Positions 22,181-33,339 of a stretch of 64,000 bases of DNA are shown here, piece by piece. The translations under genes and the position numbers were made by a program. The DNA is from Dichetophora obliterata (lineage: Eukaryota; Arthropoda; Insecta; Diptera; Sciomyzidae): contig OY986435.1 of assembly GCA_963920525.1 (NCBI GenBank), positions 95,111,283 to 95,175,282 of the forward strand, read 5' to 3'. Under the pieces are notes generated by a model. That model was given only the letters and a program-made list of their open reading frames with translations. It did not search any database and was not told the origin of the DNA. The stretch's first letter is position 1, and the number at the start of each line of letters is the position of its first letter.

Positions 22181-23416
22181 CTATCTTGATCCTGGCAGCG
22201 GCATTAGTTCAAATCCACTGCTGCTCCCTGAGTAAAGAAAAACTGTAATAGAAATACATATTAATTTTTTTTAACTTACCGGTCTTTTTGGCTTTCCAGC
22301 CAGTACCCCCCGAACCTCTTCTGCTGGTAGCACCTCTGCTGCTTCGACCGCTTACGACCTTTTTGCGTCCAGAGGGAGAACCAAAATTTTTTGCTTTTAA
22401 AAACGAACGTTTAGACGGACTTGAAAAAGAATTTCCCCAACCCGTGCCACCTGTACTACCACTGCCGGAGGTTTTAGATCTTTTTGTGCTTGCACCACGA
22501 GCAGTTCGTTTTCGCTTTGCTCCTCTGCCACTAAAGCCACTAGTGGTGCCTTGTGAAGCTGATACTAAAGTCCAGTCATCGCTACGGTTAAAGTTTGAAG
22601 CAGCCGCAGCTCTGGAAGTTGTCGGAGTATCGGCATCAAAACTGCCATCCACAATGATAGGATTATCATCTTCCAAATCCATTAATAGACACAACTTTTC
22701 AGCAGCGTAGTTGCGTGTTATCTCCAATAATTTTTCACCATACTTGTCGTAATTGGCCTTTGTCACATGTGGTATAGATCGCATATCAACCTCGGTTTCA
22801 GGCAATGACTCTGCCATAGCCTTAATAGCTTGAATATTCATTATACTCGCCATAGTAACATTTTTAGCTGCGGCAATAGTGCGACATAAGTCCAGCAAAT
22901 CTGAATAGCAGCGATCGTAAATTTGTCTTATTTCAGGAGAAGAATTGGCGTTGCCAGCAGTCTTAGTATTTGCATTATCATTGCCGGTAGCCGATGTTGT
23001 TGACTTAACGTCTTTGCAGGTGAGTGAAAATTGTATTTTTATATTTTCATTCATAAGAGTAGCAACTTTTGGTCCCAAATATAAGTAGGCTTGTGGTATA
23101 TCCTTGGCAAAAATTAAATCCTCACGTAGATACTCTTCGATAACCATTTTTCTAAGTAAACGTTGAATATCAGATTTATCCCAGTCTTTTAGGAAACCGT
23201 GATTTGGGTTTCTATTGTGATTATGTTCAACGATCTTCTTTATTAACGATCCCTTAAGAATATCGGCTTAAAGAATATGTTAATAAATTTTCTATCAACT
23301 TAATAAAATCATTTAAGAAACTCACCAATATGTAAAAGCGTAAATCTAGAACGACCACTGCAGATATCTTTGACGGTATGGACAATTTTACGACACTGTG
23401 CAAGGACTTCAACTTG
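22181..23416 (-). CDS. Blm: Blm RecQ helicase, 3' exons 7-9 (RQC end, HRDC domain, C terminus)
   Basis: Exon 7 is 23416-23326 (QVEVLAQCRKIVHTVKDIC...), exon 8 is 23266-22280 and exon 9 is 22242-22181. Exon 7/8 encodes the RQC winged helix: SRFTLLHI joins across the splice to ADILKGS, then GFLKDWDKSDIQRLLRKMVI. The HRDC domain lies at about residues 1221-1297 (SDLLDLCRTIAAAKNV to YGEKLLEITRNYAAEKL). The tail is basic and Ser/Gly-rich (GAKRKRTARG, STKRSK), typical of nuclear localisation. After a 37-bp intron the protein ends GFELMPLPGSR. Phases agree at all joins, and the first base here continues in phase from residue 1077 of the 5' block. Confidence 0.88.
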
Positions 23417-24285
23417 CTGTAATTTGGAAGAAATTTGTATTTAATGTTTTTTAGTACTGTTCATAAAATGTTATAATTAAAAAAAAAATCGTATATAAGT
23501 TTTGAATTTACGTATTCTAAAGCATACGTAATCTTGCAAAACTCGGTTGTGAACTCTTCTTTCTAAGGTTTTCTTTAATGGTATGGCCATGTTTTCGCTA
23601 CATATCTCAATATATTTATATCATCATTTTGACATTATAAGCAAGCATGATTCTAATTGATATCAATATTTTTCTGAAATCTAGTTGGGTTTGCTTGTTT
23701 GCAGAATTCGGTAATTTTAAACTACCCTTTAAACTAAGTTCGGAGCGCTCATAATTTGGAATCTGAAAAGAGCTTTTTTGAAGAGAATTTTAAGAATTTT
23801 TCCTTCCTCTTCTCTCCTATTTGAGTTTGTAAAGAGTATCTTTTGTATTTTCATAACGAACACTCCTGAAAAGAACATATTTCGGATTGTTTTTGGAGTA
23901 CTTCAGTTAAGGGCGCTGAAAAAACTCGAATTTAAGAGTGTTTTGTGCAAAGCCTCCAGAATATGAGTTTCTTATGTGTATTTTCCGTATTTACAAAAAA
24001 CGAGCTCCTAAAAACATTCGAGTTGGGAGCATTTTCGGAGTAGAAATTTAAAGAAAAAAAAGCATACTTTTAAATTCTGTTGATTAACCTGAAATTTTAC
24101 TTGGTTTCGTAATGGTGTTTAAATAAGGCGTTTTAAAATATGCGTACATTTTTATATTTCAGCAAAGGAATAGCGGTGAATTACAAGAAGTAATCCGCTT
24201 TTTCTGACACTTTTTTCAAAAATAAAATTTTAACAAAAGTTTATTCTTTATTCTATTGAAAGCTTTATTCCAGTACGTGAAAAGT
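23417..24285. other. Intron sequence near the Blm exon-7 acceptor, no gene seen
   Basis: AT-rich. It includes diverged GAGCTCTTAAAA/AAGAG-type motifs that grade into the tandem repeat that follows. Confidence 0.4.
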
Positions 24286-24775
24286 GACCTGTTTTAAAGA
24301 AAACTTTTATGGTTTTTGCCACTTTTAGAAGTTTTGTATGAAACCATAAAATTCTAAATAAGTGTCATAAAAGAGTCTTACGATTCGTATTGATGCTCAT
24401 AAAGAGTGACCAAATTGAATGGAAAACAAGCGAATTTTCGGCACTTTTATGATTATTTTATGAAGAAAAAAGAGGGCAAAAATAGGAATCATAAAAGAGT
24501 ATTCTTGGACTCATATTGATGCCTCTTAAAATCGACCAGTTTCAAAGGAAAACTAGCACATATAAAAAAAAAAGAGTCTTATAGGAGTCCGAAAAAATTA
24601 CTTTTGAGAGTCAAAAAACTATCATTTTGTACTCTTATTTGAGCTCTTAAAGGGGGACCACTTTCAAAGAAAAAACTGCTCTTTTATGAAAATTATAAGA
24701 GCTCATTATGAGGGCTCAGGCTCCTACAAATGAGTCATAAAAGAGTCTTAATAGACTCATATGGTTTGCAGGGAA
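24286..24775. repeat. Degenerate tandem repeat, period about 121-125 bp
   Basis: Units start with a GACC motif followed by TTTCAAAGGAAAAC-like sequence at about 24286, 24407, 24532 and 24656. Each has CATAAAAGAGTCTTA downstream. There are about four diverged units and no coding sequence. Confidence 0.65.
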
Positions 24776-24822
24776 TATAAAAGTGAAATTTCATTCTCCT
24801 ACTTTCATTTTTAAAAGTGAAC

Positions 24823-24938
24823 CTGGGGCCGAATTACAGCACCCGTGATCGAGCAAAATTGTACAAGATTGATAGGCACTTATCTCGTCGTGCCCTTCGT
24901 AATTTTGCTCGATCACGGATGCTGTAATTCGGCCCCTG
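24823..24938 (+). mobile_element. 116-bp foldback element, copy 6
   Basis: Complete, bounded by CTG on both sides. 38-bp arms (GGGGCCGAATTACAGC...AAAATT) flank a 40-bp middle (TACAAGATTGATAGG...). Confidence 0.85.
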
Positions 24939-25097
24939 GTTGAGTGTTAAAGTGGAGCCTTTATGTATGGAAAATATTTTTCATAACTCAACACATTCAT
25001 ATTCTTTTGTTTGAAGTCTTTGCCAGAATTGACTTTACGAAGAGACAGCACACTGGGTTTGAAAGACCGACAGGTTGCATTAAAATGTCAAAGAAAA

Positions 25098-25213
25098 CAG
25101 GGGCCGAATTACAGCATCCGGGATAGAGCAAAATTACGCAGGGCATGACGAGGCAAGTGCCTATCAATCTTGTACAATTTTGCTCGATCACGGATGCTGT
25201 AATTCGGCCCCAG
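25098..25213 (-). mobile_element. 116-bp foldback element, copy 7
   Basis: Complete, bounded by CAG on both sides, a few substitutions. It lies immediately before the inferred 5' end of the I-type LINE. Confidence 0.85.
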
Positions 25214-25581
25214 TCTAGATTATTTCTTGCGCTCTATTTTGTTTTTGTCAAAACTCACGTTACTTTATAAAAACAAGTTTTAACTTTGCCTTTCTTTTGC
25301 CTAACACGTGCGGTTGTAGTGTTATATTATTGTGCTTTAAAAAAGTGTGAAGCATGCCATCTGGGCGCTCCAATTTTGGGGACAATAGGTTTGCTTCTTT
25401 AGCGATTAGTCCCCAAAGCAAAAAAAAAGAAAACTACCCTTTATAAAACAACCTCTGATTTCCCTGATCTACCCAAAATCTATCACACTGACCCAAAATT
25501 TGTAATTGTTGCTTCCACAGATTCAAATAAACCGCTTTCAGATTATTCTTGCTTCGTGGTGCAAAAATCTTTACAAATAAT

Positions 25582-25670
25582 CTGGGGCCGAATTACAGCA
25601 TCCGTGATCGAGCAAAACACACAAGTTTGTACAATTTTGTTCGATCACGGATGCTGTAATTCGGCCCCAG
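25582..25670. mobile_element. Foldback element, copy 8 (shortened to 89 bp)
   Basis: Both outer arms are present, but most of the middle is deleted (CACACAAGTTTGTACAATTT at the centre). It is inserted in the LINE ORF1. The flanks are CTG and CAG, which do not match. Confidence 0.8.
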
Positions 25671-25691
25671 AAAGCGGGATTCTATTCCTAG

Positions 25692-25787
25692 CTGGGGCCG
25701 AATTACAGCATCCGTGATCGAGTAAAATTGTACCAGATTGATAGGCACTTGTCTCGTAGTGCCCTTCGCAATTTTGCTCGGCCCCTG
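25692..25787 (+). mobile_element. Foldback element, copy 9 (right arm deleted internally)
   Basis: The left arm and middle are complete; the right arm jumps from GCTCG to GCCCCTG. It lies 21 bp from copy 8 and is flanked by CTG on both sides. Confidence 0.78.
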
Positions 25788-26945
25788 TTCAATGCAACGC
25801 GGCAATTTTCATCGGCGACTTGTTGCATCAGTTTGTTTGTTTTGGAATTCAATTATTTGTAGTGCAGTACGCTATATATTAATCAAAGTGAATAAGTTAT
25901 TTAATTAGTTCCTTTTTTTCATTAATATAATCTTAAAGAAAAATAAATAGTTTGTACGATGAATTAGCAAGTTTTCAATATTAAGTTAGTGGAAGAAGTC
26001 GAAAAACATGAGTTACATCTTGCATGACTTTTGAAGCAAGTCTGAAAGCATTCGGTTTATAGTTGCATTGCTTTTCAACTTTTTCGCTGTTGCGTTGAAA
26101 TTGCGTTGGAATTGCGTTAGAATTGCGTTGACCAAATATGGAAAAAGCCTTAGTGAAAAACAAATCTATCGCCGACAAATTTATAGCTGCTAAACTTTTA
26201 CATGGCATATGCGAAATTAAATGCAAATTACATGATAACTTAAACTCCGTCAAAGGTACTGTCTTCGCCCCATATCTAAATAAAGTTCCTGACGATGAAA
26301 TACTTCAAGAACTAAGCTCTCAAGGCGTAGTAGCTATACACAAATTCTAAAAACAGCAGATGGCATTTCTCGACCAAGCGGAGTTATCTTGATAACATTT
26401 TATTTATTTCGCCTTCCCGAAAATTTATTAATTTCTTGGCGCTCACAGAAGATAAGAGAATACTTCCCAAACCCTATGCGTTGCAAGTCATGCCAGATTC
26501 TTGGTCACACAGTCAATTAATATTAAAATTAAAACACAAAAAAATTATCCATCCGAGAAGCAAGACAATTCTACAGAGCCCAACTTCCTCAACCAACACC
26601 ATCTTTCAGCTATTCGGCTGTTCTCTCTTCAATCAACACAAATGCTTCTAGTATAAATCCTTTTATAGAACTCACAGCAAAGAAATTAAATAACACAACA
26701 ACAGTCAGAAATGACAAATTATCAACAATTTCTCAACCTAAATCTAATCAAACAACCAATGCCAATGTATCACTTCCAACTCCTTTCACCTTCGCACCAA
26801 CTTCAATCAACACAAGTATTTACCACAGAGAATAGTTTTGGAAACATAAAATATAATATACAACCACTCACGTAAGCACAAATGTTCTTGCAAACAATCC
26901 TCGCATTATTCAACACGTTAACTTACCCACTAATCAAACTTTAAC

Positions 26946-27061
26946 CAGGGGCCGAATTACAGCATCCGTGGTCGAGCAAAATTGTACAAGATTGATAGGC
27001 ACTTGTCTCGTCGTGCCCATCGTAATTTTGCTCGATCACGGATGCTGTAATTCGGCCCCTG
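26946..27061 (+). mobile_element. 116-bp foldback element, copy 10
   Basis: Complete copy inside the LINE between ORF1 and ORF2. Flanks are CAG on the left and CTG on the right. Confidence 0.85.
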
Positions 27062-27585
27062 TTGTTCTCCTACAACTCGATTGACACAACAACTAATAGC
27101 TAGCAAGAACTATTATTTAAATTCACAATCAGACCATGAAGATCTCACAATGGAGTAGTTTTAGCTCCAATTTGTACTTCCTAGAATGACTCAACATTCT
27201 TCAATGGAATATGAAAGGTTTTTATAATAACTTTCACGAACTTGAACTCTTAATAAAAGATAAATTCCCCTCCTTTATAGCCTTACAAGAAACTCACTTA
27301 CCTTATAACAAAACAGCACATGTACGAAATCAATACAAACGGTTTTTTCATAATCTCTCTCAAAACTCTACAAGTAAACAAGGTATATCAGTTGAGGAGT
27401 GACTTTTCAAAACTGACTATTTACATTATAGAGAAATGCTAAAAAAACAGCAAAAACTGACATACCAAAGTACAAATATGTAAATATCAAATTGAAATAT
27501 GTAAATATGTGGTCGAATTTATATAAGATAGCTTAGTCGATATGAAAAAAAATATTTCAAAAGCTCTACCATCATCAAGTGAGAC

Positions 27586-27701
27586 CAGGGGCCGAATTAC
27601 AGCATTCGTGATCGAGCAAAATTGTACAAGATTGATAGGCACTTGTCTCGTCGTGCCCTTCGTAATTTTGCTCGATCGCGGATGCTGTAATTCGGCCCCA
27701 G
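27586..27701 (+). mobile_element. 116-bp foldback element, copy 11
   Basis: Complete copy inside the 5.9-kb AGTT element, flanked by CAG on both sides. Confidence 0.85.
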
Positions 27702-27959
27702 AGTAAAATTTGTAAATAGACAGTTTTGATCAAACCTTTCAGTAAATAGACACTTTTGTTCAGTCCAAATTTGTAAATAGCTACTTTTGATCAAACTAAA
27801 AGTGACAAAGTAGTAATGAATAAAACTTAATGCACGTATTTTTTTAAAAATTGTCCTCTATTTAAATTTAAAGTAGTTTTATATATTTATAGTGTGTACA
27901 TTTTACAATTACGTGAGAAATCTGAACTTTGATTGCATCAACATCTGGCTCAGAACAAA

Positions 27960-28243
27960 TTCATATTTCGTCACCTTGAACGATTACATGGTCATGTGAA
28001 TTTCCCAATGTTTTGAAATCGAATAAAGATTCGTGACGTCTTTTTTTACAATTGTAAGTCCCAATTGGCATTGCTTAATTTTTAAAATTTCAGTAGGTAA
28101 ACGCTCCCCTGTTTTTCCCGCCTTCTTCCTTACTGACGTATTTATAATGTTGCGACTCTCCAACCAAAGCATCTTCGCAACATATTTTTTTTTATAGATA
28201 TTTTTTAAGTGATTGAATATTTTGAATTTTTAAATTGATAATC
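27960..28243 (-). pseudogene. C-terminal remnant of the same transposase-like gene
   Basis: The frame at 28172-27984 contains LPTEILKIKQCQLGLTIVKK followed by DVTNLYSISKHW. It resembles the lysine-rich tail (KKKDV...LLKH) of the family. It is separated from the main part at 31645 by the inner element 28244-31621, which explains the split. Confidence 0.45.
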
Positions 28244-28499
28244 TAAAGCCCGGTTTCCATGTGATTTTCTAAGATCTTCCAAGATCTCCCACAATCACAT
28301 CTTCTGTCGGAAAGAAATAGAATGCGAGTGCCTCTTTATGCGATTGATATAGGAGCGTGTGAAACATACATACATTTTGCAGTTTATAGCATGTAATATC
28401 CTCTACAATCTCATGTGATGCTAGGAGATCGTAGAAGATCATGAAAGATAAACTTTTTTAACTTTTGCTATAAAAGCCTATCACTTGCTATAAATACGG

Positions 28500-29539
28500 C
28501 AGTCATTGGTTTTTTTTTGTTTTTGGACTATTGTCATCACTGACAACTATTTTTAAAGCATTCTAATAAAATAGAAAAAAAAATCGAAGTTGTCAAAAAA
28601 TAACTAATATAAATATAAAGAACAAAATACAACAAATCCTGAAAACCGATTCGACTCGCGTCGTTTCATCACCGAGGTCGTGAAGCGCGACTAGCCAGCT
28701 GTAATTGTGTTTTGTGGTCCATCCGCTGATGCGACCGACACAATTAAAGTACAGTTTTAAATAGAATCAAAAAGATTCATAATTTGTGATGGCGTTTTAA
28801 AATCTTTCGATTTTGGCCAAATAATTTCCTCATCAGTGAGGAATCTTCTTGAGCTAGGGAAGCCTAGTTCTCGCAGTAACTTAAATATCAAAAAAAAAAA
28901 AAAAGAACAAAATAATCGCCAGGCACAATAAAAAGGATGCAAAGAGGTGAGTGCAACAATATTTACTAGTGAAAATACCTTATTTTATTTGTAAATATCA
29001 GTTGCAGAAGTTATGACACTCATCATTCGAAATAAATAGTCTGGTACGTATATGTATACAGCAAGGCTTCGCCACAGACTCCGGGAAAAGCTGGAAAGGC
29101 CCCCATTAGCAAAGGGACGATACCAGAAAAGAGCGCTGCATCATCCATCGTGTATTTTAAAACTAATCTATCACTGGTCTTGTCAGATAAACATTCAATG
29201 TTGTTCAATGGGTGGTAAAAGCTGATAATGTCTACATCAAGGGAGTCTACACATGGCTACGCGCTATCTGCACTCTGGCTGTGCATCAGAAAATTTACAA
29301 TTTTTGCTTCAAGTTGGAGTTATTTCTTTGGGAATTATTTCGCAAGATGGCCAACAACGTCAAGTTAGAGTTGAAGTACTTGGAGTGCTGATGCACTGAC
29401 GAAAAAACGTTTTCAAGCCATACTGGAAGAACTTCAACCTTGGGGTTGAAATATTCACTTTCATATTTGATTCATTTTAGTCCCAAGCCATAAAAAAAAT
29501 GAATAATGAATAAAAACTTAATAATAAATAACAAGTGAA
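28500..29539. other. Unassigned sequence inside the inner element
   Basis: The minus-strand frames at 28757-28942 and 29023-29208 have no recognised domain. Plus-strand pieces such as KMANNVKLELKYLEC near 29350 look like coding-sequence fragments, but the source was not identified. Confidence 0.35.
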
Positions 29540-30022
29540 TCTCTATATATAAAATAGGATGTGTGTATGTATGTAACGTATGGACTCCAAAACGGCTGAA
29601 CCGATTTTGATGAAATTTTCAGGTAATGTTCATCTTGGTACGGTGGGTAACATAGGCTATATTTGGACCCGATAGGTGGCGCTGGGGTGGACTTATATCG
29701 AAAATTTGAATTTATGGACCAATTTAACTGAAATTCAGAATGTATGTTTGTTTGATCATAAGAAAATAATTTGTGTATAAATGGACCCGATAGGTGGCGC
29801 TGGGGTGGACTTATATCGAAAATTTGAATTTATGGACCAATTTAACTGAAATTCAGAATGTATGTTTGTTTGATCATAAGAAAATAATTTGTGTATAAAT
29901 GGACACGGTAGGTGGCGCTGGGGTGGACTTATTTCGAAAATTCGATGGCGTGAAAAATATATAAATACTTTTAATTTTATTTTATAACGAGGGGAGTAGC
30001 GAAGCACACCGGGTTCAGCTAG
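29540..30022 (+). mobile_element. Non-autonomous Helitron
   Basis: Begins TCTCTATATATAAAATAGG after an A and ends ...CGGGTTCAGCTAG before a T, the TC...CTAG and A^T pattern of Helitrons. A GC-rich hairpin (GCGAAGC/ACCGGGT region) lies before the 3' end. The interior has AAAACGGCTGAACCGATTTT, common in insect Helitrons, and a 118-bp tandem repeat. Confidence 0.78.
29665..29945 (+). repeat. 118-bp tandem repeat in the Helitron, about 2.4 units
   Basis: Units start GGACCCGATAGGTGGCGCTG at 29665 and 29783, and GGACACGGTAGGTGGCGC at 29901. The first two are nearly identical. Confidence 0.9.
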
Positions 30023-30194
30023 TAATGAATAAAAAGTTGATAATGAATAAAAAATTAATAATGAATAAAGAAAGAATAATTGAATGCTATGGATATCGTT
30101 ATGTAAGTTTTAATGAATCAAATTTTTAAATTTTTAACATATATCAACTCTTTATTAGAAATAATGGCATTTTAAATTTTTTCCATTTTAAAAG

Positions 30195-30790
30195 ACGGCT
30201 GAACTATACAACACTGCCGCAGCAGAAGTGGGATATAATTATCTCCGAATGAATGGCTATTTCTTTGTTGTTCAAAGGCATGCTTGACACCGTTATATAT
30301 GCACGCGAACATCACCTAAAGGAGGATAGAATTGTACTTCAATTTACATCGCATGTTTAGTTCTGGGATAATGTTTATGGTCGAACAAGCGCAAAGAAGT
30401 AATGTGCGAACCACTCATTGACGTCGTTGACCCAAAATAAATACTTATGGAGTCAGAGATGATAGCCGATTTGAATATTGAATATGTAGATTTAAACTTT
30501 TAAAATTTTATGCATAAATTTTGCATGAAATGCAGTAAGATTTATAAAATAAGCGCATTTGTCGGCTACATCAATACTTATTTCGATTTGCTAAATTCAG
30601 TAATGTTTGGTACAGCACCTACAGATCACTCAACCCGGAAGCAGGTAGTCTTCTTAGAGGATGAAGTTAAGGTAGATGTTGGTGAACTTGTAAGTGGTAC
30701 TATGCAATGTAGACGTAGCTATAGTAATGCTCGATCGCAGGATATAACAAAAGACGCCTTTGAAAAAAATAAAAATATTATTTGGAATAA
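30195..30790 (+). pseudogene. Processed fragment of a protein arginine methyltransferase (Art3/PRMT3-like)
   Basis: Read across three frames, the sequence gives a PRMT double-E-loop remnant, then EPLIDVVDPK, ESEMIADLNIEYVDLNF, KISAFVGYINTYFDLLNS and FGTAPTDHSTRKQVVFLEDE, ending near YSNARSQDIT. This order is the C-terminal half and beta-barrel of PRMTs. The EPLI(D/E)VVDP and FVGYxxTxF strings fit Art3/PRMT3 best. It lacks introns and has stops and frameshifts, so it is a dead mRNA-derived copy. The N-terminal half is absent. Confidence 0.72.
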
Positions 30791-30946
30791 TACAAATTGT
30801 ATTTTTATTCATTTTGAATCAGAATTTATCGAGTTTCTGGTACAAGTTTTGAGCTTATGAGACAATTATAAATAAATTAATAATTTTAAATCAAGTCAAA
30901 TCGAAAGCATAGAATTTTATAAACATGCATGTTTCTGTTGAAAACT

Positions 30947-31468
<522 letters not shown>

Positions 31469-31644
31469 TTATTTCACATACATAACTGAAAAATTTTCAC
31501 ATACATATATCAAACTTGCTATAAACTTAACCACATATATTTGCTTCGCTTTTATAGCAAAAAATTTGTGATATGGGATACTGAAAGACAGTAAAAGATC
31601 ACATGGAAACGCGGCTTAAACTTTTCACGTCCAAAAGTTCCCAA

Positions 31645-32935
31645 TCATTTCCAAATGTTCGTAAAAACGTTTCCATGTTTCTCAAAAACTTCAACATAAT
31701 CTTCAATGGTTGTCATAACGAGTTTCTTTTTAAGGTCTTTATCTATTCTCCAAAATACTCTATCCGCCGGTATAATTAAATAGCCTCTTACTGGAAAATG
31801 TAGCTGTATTTCTGTTATATTTTTTGGAGCTTTTTTGCAAAGCCAAAATACTAAAAGTTGATCGATGTAGCTATTTTTAGTCTGTCCACCACAGCCGTCA
31901 CAGAATAAGCGGACCCATTTGCATGTTCTATTTCGAAAAATTTCTGGGAATCGAAAACATAAAAAATTGTATAACACCGAAGCAATCTCAGAAGCTCCTC
32001 TACCAGCTTCAGTTTCATTGCAAATGTACAAAGTGGTTTTTGTGTTAGTTTTTCCAGCCGGCATAACACAGAAATTGTACAGTGAAATTTGACGACTGTA
32101 AAAAGTGTCTTCAATGGGAGTTTTCGGAAGGGGCTGTTGTTGTTGAAAGTCAAAGCAGAATGTCTCCGAATTGAGGATTTTTTATTCATTAAAACATAGA
32201 ATGAGTTAGCACGTAACTTATGGATTCGTTTTTCAGCAATGGCTTGATGATTTTTTAGAGCGTCTTTTTCCATTCTTATTTTGTTGCTCCACAATGCGCA
32301 ATCATTACGTGCATCTGTTGCTGGCGTTGAGAACCGAATATTGTATTCATGATTAAATATTGAACTGAACACTGACTTGAAAGATTTTTTGCCTCCACCT
32401 CTTCTTTCCCTTGGAATATTTCCTTGAAATATTGTTTAAGCTATTAGATTTACGCGAGTTTTACTTATTGCAAATGTAGCTAAGAAACAGTTTTTACCAA
32501 CAGTAACCATGCGTTTGTTCCTAAAATTGTTAAGAAAAAATCTAACACTCATAGAACGGTTCATGCTTGCATGTTTAGCCACATAGTTTCCCCTTTCCAG
32601 CGGTTCATATGAAGAAATAAAGCGCGTTAAAAACTGGTCCTGGTCAATCTTATTCTCCATTTTAAAGAGTCTTTTTTTTATTCTTGATGACCTGATTAAT
32701 ATCCAACGAGGAGCAACAGAACATACTCGCTTGTTTGTGATTGCAAGGCTTCTTAAATTTCGCACAAAATGGATCTTCGTTTTTGTATCTTTAAAAAAAA
32801 AATGGAAATAAGAACAGAGCATGAACCTATTCTGGGCAACTTACACTTTACGTTTTGGCACTCTCGCTTGACGCTTTCTTGATCCAGAGTTAATTTCATT
32901 TACTGCTTGTTCTTCCATTTTTTTTTCTTTGTTTA
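31645..32935 (-). pseudogene. Transposase-like gene of the AGTT element, broken
   Basis: The N-terminal exon MEEQAVNEINSGSRKRQARV with PKRK ends at a GTGTAAGT donor (about 32858). The next exon reads CAKFKKPCNHKQASMFCC, then, after a frame change, FLTRFISSYEPLERGNYVAK and VGKNCFLATFAISKTRVN. The central part has FSSIFNHEYNIRFSTPATDA, then GRGASEIASVLYNFL and FCDGCGGQTKNSYIDQ. The last matches the D-[AG]-C-[SG]-GQ motif of a widespread insect transposase-like family. Frameshifts and a downstream insertion (31621) make it non-functional. Confidence 0.65.
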
Positions 32936-33339
32936 GCAAGTCTTCACTAGATTTTATATTGCAATAAATATAGCTGAAATTTTTGGACGTTCAAAATTTT
33001 GTGAAATTACCCGGCATGATTTTATAGCGAACAAGTGTTCTGCTTTCACACATTTCAGTAAATGTACTGTTTTGATAGAACATAAACTTTTTGTATCAAA
33101 TTCGTATTGTTTTGATTAAACATTTTCAATGTTTTCAATAAAATTAAATATATTTTTAAATGTAAATAGTCAGTTTTGATCGATCACGGTCATTTTAAGT
33201 CCTTTTTTGGAGACTCAATTTTGAAATTTGGAAAAATTTAAATATCTATCAGGTAGAGTTTAACCTTACGAATACAAATTTAATGCTAACTTAAAAATTT
33301 CCAAAGCTGTAAATGGCCGGTTTTGAATAGTCACGCCTC

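Larger units (their letters stand above)
25214..27393 (+). mobile_element. I-clade LINE, segment 1: 5' end, ORF1, start of ORF2
   Basis: ORF1 starts at about 25354 (MPSGRSNFGDNRF) and is broken by foldback copies 8 and 9 and by frameshifts. It continues as NLNSVKGTVFAPYL...LSSQGVVAIHKF (26138-26350). After a frame change it reads ISWRSQKIREYFPNPMRC followed by KSCQILGHT, a CCHC knuckle (about 26440-26510). Foldback copy 10 lies between the ORFs. ORF2 begins near 27200 with ILQWNMKGFYNNFHELELLI and IALQETHLP (AP endonuclease). The segment stops at 27393 where the next element inserted. Confidence 0.85.

Noticed and set aside
30510..30860. A 116-codon frame as a host gene
   Set aside because: It is the in-frame piece of a decayed Art3/PRMT3-like copy; upstream parts of the same domain are out of frame or stopped.
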